Shown here in pieces: positions 1-7,404 of a stretch of DNA of 10,315 bases; within the stretch, counting starts at the first letter, position 1, and each line of letters starts with the position of its first letter. The notes beneath the pieces are model-generated. The model was not told the origin of the DNA. It made no database searches and saw only the letters and a program-made list of their open reading frames with translations. Source of the DNA: an uncultured Bacteroidales bacterium (GTDB taxonomy: Bacteria > Bacteroidota > Bacteroidia > Bacteroidales > Paludibacteraceae); assembly GCA_903873355.1 (NCBI GenBank), contig CAIQOG010000154.1, forward strand, positions 1 to 10,315, written 5' to 3'. A program made the position numbers and the translations under genes.

Positions 1-75
1 ATTGAATAATTTTAAAAAATGTGATACAAATATACGAAATAATCTTAACATAAGCAACATGAAAGTATGGAATTC

Positions 76-1479
76 TTACAGTATAAATTCTTTTCCTGCT
101 TCAGGAATTTCAATATCATGAAAACCAACACTTTCCAACTCTTTCTGATAAAATTGCTGCACTTCATATTCGCCGTGAACCAGAAAGGTTTTTTTGATTT
201 TTGAAGTATCCTGACATCCCAGAAACGCTTTCATTTCATTGAAATCGCCATGACCTGAAAATGCTTCAATTTTGGCAATTTTTGCATTGACTTCATGAAT
301 TTCACCCAAAACAGAAATAAATCGCAATCCCGGCTCCTGTATGCGCGCTCCGAGTGAGGTTGGTGAGCAATAACCCACCATAAGAATGGTATTGCGCCAG
401 TTGGAAACATTATTTGCAATATGATGCTTAATACGACCGGCTTCGGCCATTCCTGACGAAGAAATGATAATACATGGATTTTGATGGTCGTTCAGTGCTT
501 TTGATTCGTCTACGTTTTTGATATAATGTAAGGTATTGAAACCAAACGGATCATCATCATATTTCATTGCAGCTTTCACTTCATCGTTCATACATTCCAT
601 GTGCAAACGGAAAATTTCAGTAGCATTTACGGATAACGGACTATCAACAAAAACGTCAATTTTTGGCAGTAATCCTTTGTTATATAAATCATTAAGAACA
701 AATACTATCTCCTGCGTACGACCGATTGAAAAAGAAGGAATAATCAGTTTTCCTTTTCGTTCCACACAAGTATCAAGCACAATATTCAGTAAATCCTGTT
801 CACTTTCTTTTTCTTCGGGATGCAGACGATTTCCGTAAGTTGATTCGGTAATCAGGTAATCGCACTGCGGAAAAGCAGTTGGAGGATGTAAAATACGGTT
901 ATTCGGCCGGCCAATATCACCTGTAAAAGCCAAATGTACTTTTTCACCATTCTCAATCAGCTCCAGATTCACGACCGCACTTCCCAGCATGTGACCCGAG
1001 TTTGTGAATTTCACGTTTATTTTATCGTTTATCTGAAAACGCCGATCGTAGGCCACACCAATAAACAATTCCATACTTTTCAGACAATCCTGTTCGCTGT
1101 AAATGGGTTCTACGGGTGAAAGTCCCTGTTTTTCACGTTTTTTATTGAACCATTTATTATCCAGTTCCTGAATATGACCACTATCGGCCAGCATAATGGA
1201 ACATAAATCGCGGGTGGCGTTGGTACATACCACCGAACCCTGAAAACCAAGTTTATACATATACGGAATCAGTCCCGAATGGTCGATATGAGCATGGCTC
1301 AGAATGATATAATCAATCGTTGCCGGGTCGAACATCAGGTTTCGGTTTAATGCATCGGTTTCCAGTCCTTTACCCTGAAACATACCGCAATCAAGCAGTA
1401 TTTTCTTTCCTTCGTTGGTCGTAATCAGGTGTTTACTGCCTGTTACCTCGCGTGCTGCGCCTATAAATTTGATTTTCAT
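76..1479 (-). CDS. MBL-fold beta-CASP ribonuclease-like protein
   Basis: Predicted Zn-dependent nuclease of the metallo-beta-lactamase/beta-CASP family (RNA-processing, YSH1/CPSF73-like branch), probably cytoplasmic, 467 aa from the start chosen here. Visible in order: the metal motif HAHIDH (62-67), a metal His in SGHMLGS (163), the metal Asp in FTGDIGRP (188), the beta-CASP acidic residue in TESTYGN (Glu212), the motif SSSGMAEAGRIKHH (His352/353), FSGHGD (His410) and the C-terminal LVHGE (His435). No signal peptide is seen. The frame is open 8 codons further, to an ATG at 1503. A promoter-like -7 box at 1501-1508 overlaps that upstream ATG, so a transcript from it would miss it, and family proteins usually begin at MKIKFIGAAREVTG. 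The active-site set looks complete. The RNA substrate cannot be told from sequence. The gene is divergent from the ATPase at 1736. Confidence 0.93.
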   Translation of the reverse strand: MKIKFIGAAREVTGSKHLITTNEGKKILLDCGMFQGKGLETDALNRNLMFDPATIDYIILSHAHIDHSGLIPYMYKLGFQGSVVCTNATRDLCSIMLADSGHIQELDNKWFNKKREKQGLSPVEPIYSEQDCLKSMELFIGVAYDRRFQINDKINVKFTNSGHMLGSAVVNLELIENGEKVHLAFTGDIGRPNNRILHPPTAFPQCDYLITESTYGNRLHPEEKESEQDLLNIVLDTCVERKGKLIIPSFSIGRTQEIVFVLNDLYNKGLLPKIDVFVDSPLSVNATEIFRLHMECMNDEVKAAMKYDDDPFGFNTLHYIKNVDESKALNDHQNPCIIISSSGMAEAGRIKHHIANNVSNWRNTILMVGYCSPTSLGARIQEPGLRFISVLGEIHEVNAKIAKIEAFSGHGDFNEMKAFLGCQDTSKIKKTFLVHGEYEVQQFYQKELESVGFHDIEIPEAGKEFIL

Positions 1480-1500
1480 AATTAGAAGTTTTTTATCCCT

Positions 1501-1531
1501 CAAAACTACATATTCTTTCTCACAAATCCAA
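1501..1531 (-). promoter_or_regulatory. Bacteroidetes-type promoter of the beta-CASP gene
   Basis: Read on the minus strand, TTG (1531-1529), a 20-base spacer and TAGTTTTG (1508-1501) match the Bacteroidetes primary sigma pattern TTG-N19-21-TAnnTTTG. Transcription would begin near 1494, leaving a leader of about 15 bases before the ATG at 1479. This decides the start of the gene. Confidence 0.6.
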
Positions 1532-1670
1532 TGTTTACGTTAATTACTTTTTGATTAAATTCTGAAATTTATCTTTTCAGGGAAAAAGCTGCTGTTTTTT
1601 GCACATTTCATTACATTAAAAACACCCCTTACAAGCTGTTTTATAGTCATTTATATGTTATTTATTCTAA

Positions 1671-1694
1671 TTTTGCAATCTCTGCATTGCAAAA
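1671..1694. promoter_or_regulatory. Perfect inverted repeat, possible operator
   Basis: TTTTGCAAT (1671-1679) and ATTGCAAAA (1686-1694) form a perfect 9-base inverted repeat around CTCTGC. The right arm contains the -33 TTG (1687-1689) of the promoter that serves the ATPase gene, and the left arm overlaps a second TAATTTTG box (1668-1675). The size and symmetry fit a dimeric helix-turn-helix regulator, which is inferred. It is AT-rich and has no T-run after it, so it is a poor terminator. Confidence 0.5.
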
Positions 1695-1716
1695 TGGAAA
1701 TAATGTACTAATTTTG
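1687..1716 (+). promoter_or_regulatory. Bacteroidetes-type promoter of the ATPase gene
   Basis: TTG (1687-1689), a 19-base spacer and TAATTTTG (1709-1716) match the Bacteroidetes promoter pattern. A start site near 1723 would give a leader of only about 13 bases before the ATG at 1736. The -33 element lies inside the inverted repeat at 1671-1694, so a protein bound there should block this promoter. Confidence 0.6.
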
Positions 1717-1735
1717 CGGTCTGATTAAAGCATAC

Positions 1736-2914
1736 ATGGAGGCTTTTTTTGCTACACATCAATATTTAGTTGAACACGTTCAATCGCCTGTAAGGCGTAT
1801 TCTTATGGACGAAATTGACTGGACGCACCGCCTGATAGGAATAAAGGGCAGTCGCGGGGTAGGAAAAACCACCTTTTTACTTCAGTACGCCAAAGAACAT
1901 TTCGGCACCGACCGCAGTTGTCTCTACGTCAATTTCAATAACTTTTATTTCACCGAACACACACTGGTTGAGTTTGCAGGCGAATTTTGTAAGCTTGACG
2001 GTAAGACTTTATTGCTGGATCAAATCTTTAAGTACGAAAACTGGTCGAAGGAACTGCGCGAGTGTTACGACCTTTATCCCGAACTTCATATCATTTTCTC
2101 CGGTTCGTCGGTAATGCGTCTTATTGAGGATAATACCGACATTCAGGACATTGTAGCTTCGTATAACCTACGCGGATTTTCGTTTCGGGAGTTTTTAAAC
2201 CTTCAGTCAGGTAACGCTTTCAAATCCTATACTTTAGAAGAAATTCTTCAGAATCATCAGCAAATTGCAACTGAAATCTGCAATTCGGTTCGTCCACTCG
2301 ATTATTTTCAGGATTACCTGCATTTTGGTTTTTATCCGTTTTTTTTAGAAAACCGAAATTTTTCGGAAAACCTGATTAAAACTATGAATATGATGCTCGA
2401 AGTGGATATTCTGCTTATCAAACAAATTGAGTTGAAATACCTTTCGAAAATAAGACATTTACTTTATATGCTTATGCAAAGTGCTCCTGCAGCACCCAAT
2501 GTAAGCCAGTTGAGTCAGGAAATAGGAGTTTCACGTGCCACGATAATGAATTACATCAAGTATCTGAAAGATGCCCGGCTTATTAATATGCTTTATGCCG
2601 AAGGTGATGAATATCCGAAAAAACCGAATCTGGTGTATGTTCACAATACCAACTTGCTGTACACTATTCCGTCAGCAAATATTGATAAGAAAGCAGAAAA
2701 TAAAACGTTCTTTTACAACGCTTTACATGCACGTCACAAGGTAAATACCTGTAAATATCATCTCGATTTCAGTATAGATCAGCAATATCATTTCAAGTGC
2801 GATGCGAAAGTGGAGAATACAAAGCATTATTCGAAAGTGATTTATGCAACCGATAATATTGAGATTGGAAGTAAGAATGTAATACCATTGTGGTTGTTTG
2901 GGTTTCTGTACTGA
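1736..2914 (+). CDS. AAA_14/DUF4143-type ATPase with altered Walker B
   Basis: A 392-aa protein of the prokaryotic AAA_14 ATPase family. Visible: Walker A GSRGVGKTT (38-46); a Walker B-like strand LLLDQIFKYENW (92-103); a sensor-like FSGSS (121-125); a winged-helix segment near SQLSQEIGVSRATIMNYIKYL; and a C-terminal DUF4143/nuclease-like region ending PLWLFGFLY. Family members usually read LDE-x-x-K at Walker B. Here residue 96 is Gln (CAA, 2021-2023), the exchange used in the laboratory to make AAA ATPases bind but not hydrolyse ATP. The C-terminal FKCDAK also seems to lack the acidic residue that I remember in relatives, which is less certain. Family roles are poorly known (often guessed to be DNA- or toxin-related). 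It has its own promoter. The last base of its stop codon begins a repeat. Confidence 0.85.
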   Translation: MEAFFATHQYLVEHVQSPVRRILMDEIDWTHRLIGIKGSRGVGKTTFLLQYAKEHFGTDRSCLYVNFNNFYFTEHTLVEFAGEFCKLDGKTLLLDQIFKYENWSKELRECYDLYPELHIIFSGSSVMRLIEDNTDIQDIVASYNLRGFSFREFLNLQSGNAFKSYTLEEILQNHQQIATEICNSVRPLDYFQDYLHFGFYPFFLENRNFSENLIKTMNMMLEVDILLIKQIELKYLSKIRHLLYMLMQSAPAAPNVSQLSQEIGVSRATIMNYIKYLKDARLINMLYAEGDEYPKKPNLVYVHNTNLLYTIPSANIDKKAENKTFFYNALHARHKVNTCKYHLDFSIDQQYHFKCDAKVENTKHYSKVIYATDNIEIGSKNVIPLWLFGFLY

Positions 2915-2965
2915 CCCCAAACCCCTAAAGGGGATTAGGAAAAGAACCCCAAACCCCTAAAGGGG
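2914..2965 (+). repeat. Two direct copies of a CCCCTAAAGGGG palindromic repeat
   Basis: A 20-base unit, ACCCCAAACCCCTAAAGGGG, occurs identically at 2914-2933 and 2946-2965 (32-base period). Each unit contains a CCCCTAAAGGGG hairpin. Such repeats are common between genes in Bacteroidetes genomes. The first copy starts on the last base of the ATPase stop codon. No T-run follows, so neither copy is a convincing terminator. Confidence 0.85.
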
Positions 2966-3010
2966 CTTAAAGACGCAGTTTTAAAAAAAATAGAAATAAA
3001 TCAATACTAA

Positions 3011-3104
3011 CTTCTGTTCCCTTTTAGAGGTTGGTGGTTAACAAATAAAATAAAACAATAAATAATAATAACTTGCTTCTGTCCCCCTTTAGGGGCTAGG
3101 GGTC
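3011..3104 (-). repeat. Two inverted copies of the same repeat ahead of nifJ
   Basis: Read on the minus strand, 3104-3076 gives a close copy of the unit at 2914-2965 (18 of 20 positions identical over the core, then GGACAGAAG). The stretch 3038-3011 is a degenerate copy that also ends in ACAGAAG. Together with the two direct copies this makes a head-on cluster. The distal copy ends 20 bases before the nifJ ATG, so a transcript crossing the gap could fold the two ends together. Confidence 0.8.
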
Positions 3105-3123
3105 TAATAAAATTACTAACAAA

Positions 3124-6100
3124 ATGGCTAAAACAAAAAAATTTTTAACCTGTGATGGTAATCAGGCTGCAGCGCATATAGCATATATGTTCAGCGAAGT
3201 GGCTGCAATTTATCCAATCACACCATCGTCGACTATGGCAGAATACGTAGACGAATGGGCCGCTACCGGTCGTAAAAACATCTGGGGCGAAAAAGTACAG
3301 GTTCAGGAAATGCAATCGGAAGCCGGAGCTGCTGCAGCAATGCACGGTTCGCTTCAGGCCGGTGCCTTGACTACTACTTTTACTGCTTCACAGGGTTTAT
3401 TGCTGATGGTTCCTAATATGTATAAAGTAGCCGGCGAATTACTTCCGGGCGTTTATCACGTATCGGCTCGTGCATTGGCTTCACACGCTCTTTCTATCTT
3501 TGGTGACCATCAGGACGTTATGGCTGTTCGTCAGACCGGATGTGCTATGTTTGCCACAGGTTCTGTACAGGAAGTTATGGACATGGCTGCAATAGCTCAC
3601 CTTGCTTCTATCAAAACCCGTGTACCGTTTGTACACTTCTTCGATGGTTTCCGTACTTCACACGAAATACAAAAAATTGAACAAATCGATCAGGAAGATC
3701 TGATTCCATTACTGGATCAGGAAGCGCTGAAAGGTTTCCGCGACCGTGCATTAAGCCCTGAACACCCTGTTGTTCGTGGTACTGCTCAAAACGGTGATAT
3801 TTATTTCCAGGCCCGCGAAGCTTGTAATCCTTTCTACGATGCCATTCCGGATGTTGTTGAAGACTATCTGAATAAATTAGCAGTCGTTACAGGCCGTCAA
3901 TATGGTTTGTTCGATTACTACGGAGCTGCCGATGCGGATCGTGTGGTTATTGCTATGGGTTCTTCTACGCAAGCGCTTAAAGAAGGTATCGATTACCTAA
4001 ATGCAAAAGGCGAAAAAGTTGGTTTAATCTGTGTTCACCTGTATCGTCCATTCTCAGCCAAACACTTCTTAGCTGCACTTCCAAAAACAGCTAAACGTAT
4101 TTGTGTATTGGATCGTACCAAAGAACCGGGAGCAACCGGCGAACCATTGTATCTTGATGTAAAAGACGTATTATATGGTCAGGCTAACCAGCCAACCGTT
4201 GTAGGCGGTCGTTATGGTTTGTCTTCTAAAGACTTCACTCCTGCTCAGGTTATTGCTATTTACGAAAACTTAGCGTTACCTGAACCAAAAAATCACTTTA
4301 CAGTAGGTATTGTTGATGACGTTACCTTCACTTCACTTCCATTGAAAGAAGAAATTTCGTTGGGTGGCGAAGGAACAATCGAAGCTAAATTCTATGGATT
4401 GGGTGCTGATGGTACAGTAGGTGCTAACAAAAACTCGATTAAAATTATTGGTGACAACACCGATAAATACTGTCAGGCATATTTTGCTTACGACTCGAAG
4501 AAATCAGGTGGTTTTACCTGTTCTCACCTTCGTTTCGGTAACACACCTATCCGTTCAACCTATCTGGTAACTACTCCTGACTTTGTGGCTTGTCACGTTC
4601 AGGCTTATCTGAACCTGTACGATGTAACCAAAGGTTTGAAGAAAAACGGAACATTCCTGTTGAATACTATCTGGAATGCAGAAGAAGTAAAGAAAAATCT
4701 TCCGGTTAAAGTAAAAAAATACCTTGCTGCCAACAATATCAGCCTCTATATTATTGATGCAACTAACATTGCTGAGGAAATCGGACTTGGTAACCGTACC
4801 AATACCATTCTTCAATCGGCATTCTTCAAAATTACCAATGTAGTTCCTTACGAACTGGCTGTTGAGAAATTGAAATATGCTATCAATAAATCCTATGGTA
4901 ATAAAGGGGAAGCTATTGTAAATAAAAACTATGCAGCTGTTGACCGTGGTGGTGAATATACTAAAGTGGAAATTCCTGCTGAATGGGCTAATCTTGTTGA
5001 CGGAACTGAAGAAAGTACTGAAATTGTACCTGCATTTATCAAAGATGTGGTTCGTACAGTGAATGCACAGGATGGCGACAGCCTGCCTGTATCTGCTTTC
5101 AAAGGTCGTGAAGACGGAACCTGGGATCAGGGAACTTCGAAATACGAAAAACGCGGTGTGGCTGCCTTTGTTCCGGTTTGGAATTCTTCAAACTGTATTC
5201 AGTGTAACCAATGTGCGTATGTTTGTCCTCACGCTGCTATCCGTCCGTTTATTCTGGATTTGGACGAGCAGGCTAAGGCTCCTAAATTTGATATGCTGAA
5301 AACCAACGGTAAACAATTTGCCGATACTGCTTTCCGCATTCAGGTTGACGTACTGGATTGTATGGGTTGTAACAACTGCGTGGATGTTTGTCCGGGTAAT
5401 AAAGGCGAGAAAGCTCTTTCGCTTGTTCCAATTGAAACACAATATCCAAATCAGAAAAACTGGGAATACTGTATCGATAACGTGAAATCAAAACAACATT
5501 TGGTTGACCTGAAATCGAACGTGAAAAACTCTCAGCTGGCAACTCCACTGTTCGAGTTCTCGGGCGCTTGTGCCGGTTGTGGTGAAACTCCGTATGTGAA
5601 ACTGGTTACTCAGTTGTTTGGTGAACGTCAAATGGTTTCCAACGCAACAGGTTGTAGCTCTATCTACTCTGCTTCTGCTCCTTCTACTCCATATACAACT
5701 AATCCTGAAGGTCACGGACCGGCTTGGGCAAACTCTTTGTTCGAAGACAATGCTGAATTTGGTTTGGGTATGGTTTTCGCAAACGACAATATGCGTGAAC
5801 GTTTGGTTCGTATTATGACTGAAGCACTTGCTGCCGGTTGTTGTTCCGACGAATTGAAAGGACTTTTTGCTGAATGGATTGAAAAACGTAACGATGCCGA
5901 TGAAACTATCATTCTGGAACGTAAAATTACTCCGCTTGTAAAAGCAGGAACTTGCTCTTATTGCAAAGAAATAGCTGAACTGACTCAATACCTGGTGAAA
6001 AAATCACAATGGATTATTGGTGGTGACGGTTGGGCGTACGATATCGGTTTCGGTGGTTTGGATCACGTGATTGCTTCAGGTAAAAACGTTAATATCCTGG

Positions 6101-6663
6101 TTCTGGATACCGAAATTTACTCAAACACAGGTGGACAGGCTTCTAAATCTACTCCGGTAGGTGCTGTGGCTAAATTCGCTGCTTCGGGTAAACGTGTTCG
6201 CAAAAAAGACCTTGGTATGATTGCTGCCACTTACGGTTATGTTTACGTGGCTCAGGTAGCTATGGGAGCTAATCAGGCACAAACGCTGAAAGCTATCCGC
6301 GAAGCGGAAGCATTCGATGGACCATCGGTAATTATTGCTTACTCACCATGTATCAGCCACGGTTTATTGGCAGGTATGGGACAAGCACAGACCGAACAAA
6401 AACGTGCTGTAGAATGTGGATACTGGCATTTGTACCGCTTCAACCCGGATTTGGAAGCTGAAGGAAAGAACCCAATGACGCTGGATTCGAAAGAACCGGA
6501 TTGGACTAAATTCCAGGACTTCTTACGCGGTGAAGTACGTTATACTTCCTTGCTGAAACAATTCCCTGAAGAAGCGAAAGAACTGTTCGTGGCTGCCGAA
6601 GCGAATGCCAAATGGCGTTACACAGGCTACAAACGAATGGCCGATCAACAATTCGGAGAATAG
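3124..6663 (+). CDS. nifJ: Pyruvate:ferredoxin (flavodoxin) oxidoreductase
   Basis: Complete 1179-aa single-chain enzyme. It converts pyruvate and CoA to acetyl-CoA and CO2, passing electrons to ferredoxin or flavodoxin, in the cytoplasm. In order: the pyrimidine-binding domain with PITPSS (31-36); a middle transketolase-like and CoA-binding region (about 250-640); a two-cluster ferredoxin domain with Cys691/694/697/701 and Cys746/749/752/756; then the thiamine diphosphate domain with GDG (967-969) and SNTGG (Asn1001). The proximal 4Fe-4S ligands are Cys816, Cys819, Cys844 and Cys1076, the same pattern as in the Desulfovibrio africanus enzyme. All expected cysteines are present. The start fits the usual MAKTKKFLTCDGNQA beginning. 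The leader is A-rich with no Shine-Dalgarno sequence. I found no TAnnTTTG promoter in the repeat-filled upstream gap, so its promoter is unclear. A strong terminator follows, so it appears to end its transcript alone. Confidence 0.98.
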   Translation: MAKTKKFLTCDGNQAAAHIAYMFSEVAAIYPITPSSTMAEYVDEWAATGRKNIWGEKVQVQEMQSEAGAAAAMHGSLQAGALTTTFTASQGLLLMVPNMYKVAGELLPGVYHVSARALASHALSIFGDHQDVMAVRQTGCAMFATGSVQEVMDMAAIAHLASIKTRVPFVHFFDGFRTSHEIQKIEQIDQEDLIPLLDQEALKGFRDRALSPEHPVVRGTAQNGDIYFQAREACNPFYDAIPDVVEDYLNKLAVVTGRQYGLFDYYGAADADRVVIAMGSSTQALKEGIDYLNAKGEKVGLICVHLYRPFSAKHFLAALPKTAKRICVLDRTKEPGATGEPLYLDVKDVLYGQANQPTVVGGRYGLSSKDFTPAQVIAIYENLALPEPKNHFTVGIVDDVTFTSLPLKEEISLGGEGTIEAKFYGLGADGTVGANKNSIKIIGDNTDKYCQAYFAYDSKKSGGFTCSHLRFGNTPIRSTYLVTTPDFVACHVQAYLNLYDVTKGLKKNGTFLLNTIWNAEEVKKNLPVKVKKYLAANNISLYIIDATNIAEEIGLGNRTNTILQSAFFKITNVVPYELAVEKLKYAINKSYGNKGEAIVNKNYAAVDRGGEYTKVEIPAEWANLVDGTEESTEIVPAFIKDVVRTVNAQDGDSLPVSAFKGREDGTWDQGTSKYEKRGVAAFVPVWNSSNCIQCNQCAYVCPHAAIRPFILDLDEQAKAPKFDMLKTNGKQFADTAFRIQVDVLDCMGCNNCVDVCPGNKGEKALSLVPIETQYPNQKNWEYCIDNVKSKQHLVDLKSNVKNSQLATPLFEFSGACAGCGETPYVKLVTQLFGERQMVSNATGCSSIYSASAPSTPYTTNPEGHGPAWANSLFEDNAEFGLGMVFANDNMRERLVRIMTEALAAGCCSDELKGLFAEWIEKRNDADETIILERKITPLVKAGTCSYCKEIAELTQYLVKKSQWIIGGDGWAYDIGFGGLDHVIASGKNVNILVLDTEIYSNTGGQASKSTPVGAVAKFAASGKRVRKKDLGMIAATYGYVYVAQVAMGANQAQTLKAIREAEAFDGPSVIIAYSPCISHGLLAGMGQAQTEQKRAVECGYWHLYRFNPDLEAEGKNPMTLDSKEPDWTKFQDFLRGEVRYTSLLKQFPEEAKELFVAAEANAKWRYTGYKRMADQQFGE

Positions 6664-6693
6664 TTTATAGTTGATAATTTATAGTTTATAAAG

Positions 6694-6725
6694 AAGACCG
6701 TTCCTTGTGGGGCGGTCTTTTTTTT
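6694..6725 (+). terminator. Intrinsic terminator of nifJ
   Basis: AAGACCG (6694-6700) pairs with CGGTCTT (6713-6719). The stem continues through TTCC/GGGG (two G-U pairs) to a TTGT loop, and eight T follow (6718-6725). It lies 31 bases after the nifJ stop. Between them TAGTTTATA occurs twice (6661-6669, 6682-6690). Confidence 0.92.
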
Positions 6726-6760
6726 GCTTTACTCATCTGGTGTGCAATAAGAGTTGTTTT

Positions 6761-6814
6761 GAACCAGCCTGTTCGGTAGACAGGCGCAAATTTAGCTACG
6801 CTGACCGCTGGTTC
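6761..6814. other. Foldable multi-hairpin intergenic segment
   Basis: GAACCA (6761-6766) pairs with TGGTTC (6809-6814). Inside lie a hairpin GCCTGT/ACAGGC (6767-6772 with 6780-6785, 7-base loop) and a short AGC/GCT stem (6794-6802). The whole could fold as a closed, branched structure. CGCAAATT follows the inner hairpin (6785-6792) and the outer stem (6814-6821), and CGCAAAT comes again at 6862-6868. It could be a small RNA, a palindromic repeat or an attachment-like site. Nothing decides between these, and it does not resemble a tRNA. Confidence 0.4.
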
Positions 6815-6971
6815 GCAAATTGAACCGCTCGGCTCTCCCGCTTGGCTTGCTAAGAAATTTTCGCAAATGTCATTTTAATAAAAAACATCTTTATCAGCAA
6901 TTTATATTTTGTGTTGATTTGCGATTTTTGCGTAATTTTAGCAGATTAGCTCCTGTTTTTATGGCTACAGG
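6815..6971. other. Intergenic stretch with no supported gene
   Basis: A weak plus-strand frame runs through it from a TTG at 6820, with low-quality composition and no family likeness. The part near 6915-6950 (TTGCGATTTTTGCG then TAATTTTAGCAG) resembles AT-rich noncoding sequence that is common in Bacteroidetes. I see no promoter match, RNA gene or terminator here. Confidence 0.4.
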
Positions 6972-6973
6972 TC

Positions 6974-7204
6974 ATATTTTTACGGCAACAACACACCTTT
7001 TTATTCCTTCAACACACATTTTTGTTTCTTCAAGGTATCTTTTTATTCCTTCAAGGTACATTTCTATTTCTTCAACACACCTTTTTATTCCTTCAAGGTA
7101 CCTTTTTATTCCTTCAACACACCTTTTTACTCCTTCATCGTACCTTTTTGTTTCTTCAAGGTACCTTTTTGTTTCTTCAACACGCATGGAAGCCGTAAAA
7201 ATAT
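6974..7204. repeat. 13-base inverted repeat bounding the tandem array
   Basis: ATATTTTTACGGC at 6974-6986 and its exact reverse complement GCCGTAAAAATAT at 7192-7204 flank the nine 21-base units. The left arm sits in a degenerate tenth unit (6972-6992) and the right arm begins 10 bases after the last unit. Confidence 0.75.
6993..7181. repeat. Nine tandem 21-base repeats
   Basis: Units start at 6993, 7014, 7035, 7056, 7077, 7098, 7119, 7140 and 7161, exactly 9 x 21 bases. The type is (A/G)(C/T)ACCTTTTTATTCCTTCAA(C/G), with a few changes per unit, and a degenerate unit lies at 6972-6992. The period is a multiple of three, so frames stay open on both strands: heptads of the type VEGIKRY on minus, and LFIPSTH on plus. 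Such minisatellites change copy number by slippage. There are no CRISPR-like spacers. Confidence 0.92.
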
Positions 7205-7361
7205 CATCTATTCTCGGATCTATTCAATAAACTGTGTCAGAAATATCATCTTTTATCTTATTCAGGCTATGAATTGAAGTCACGCCCTGAATTGTTGTAG
7301 CTTCACAATCACTTATCATATTATCTTTTTTAGTTTTGTTTAAAAATAATTCCGAAAAATG

Positions 7362-7392
7362 TTGGTGATGTTAAATGTGTTATTTATCTTTG
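7362..7392 (+). promoter_or_regulatory. Promoter ahead of the transposase gene
   Basis: TTG (7362-7364), a 20-base spacer and TATCTTTG (7385-7392) match the Bacteroidetes pattern. Transcription would begin near 7399, just before the left three-hairpin repeat, so that repeat would form the leader of the transposase mRNA. A near copy of this module lies at 8288-8318. Confidence 0.6.
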
Positions 7393-7404
7393 GGGGACAG
7401 AAAA

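Larger units (their letters stand above)
6972..7319 (-). pseudogene. Heptad-repeat reading frame broken by one in-frame TGA
   Basis: On the minus strand an ATG at 7319 opens a 31-codon frame (MISDCEATTIQGVTS...) ending in TGA at 7226-7224. The same frame then continues without a stop for 83 codons, through IDPRIDDIFTAS and the ATG at 7187 to a TGA at 6974-6972. The distal part is nine units of the type (V/L)E(E/G)(T/I)K(R)(Y/C), with hydrophobic residues at positions 1 and 4. This is a coiled-coil pattern that is strongly charged. It could be one gene of about 115 codons killed by a nonsense mutation, two small genes, or chance openness caused by the 21-base repeat. The plus strand is open too (to 7230), with a much less protein-like sequence. 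I do not recognise the family. Confidence 0.35.

Noticed and set aside
1480..1503. Eight-codon N-terminal extension of the beta-CASP protein from the ATG at 1503
   Set aside because: The likely -7 promoter box covers 1501-1508, so the ATG at 1503 would not be transcribed, and family proteins begin at the MKIKFIGAAREVTG start.
2946..2990. Repeat hairpin as terminator of the ATPase gene
   Set aside because: The stem is short and no T-run follows it on the plus strand.
3145..5988. Minus- and plus-strand frames of up to 166 codons inside nifJ
   Set aside because: They lie wholly within a conserved, intact coding sequence and have no family likeness or start signals.
6761..6830. tRNA-like cloverleaf
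   Set aside because: There is no T-loop GTTCRA motif in the right place, no acceptor stem of 7 pairs and no anticodon arm geometry.
6993..7181. CRISPR array
   Set aside because: Units are contiguous 21-base repeats without unique spacers, and no cas genes are present.
6820..7230. Plus-strand frame of 136 codons across the tandem array
   Set aside because: It starts at a TTG without a promoter, its first half has no protein-like character, and the 21-base period keeps it open by itself. The minus strand gives a more protein-like sequence.
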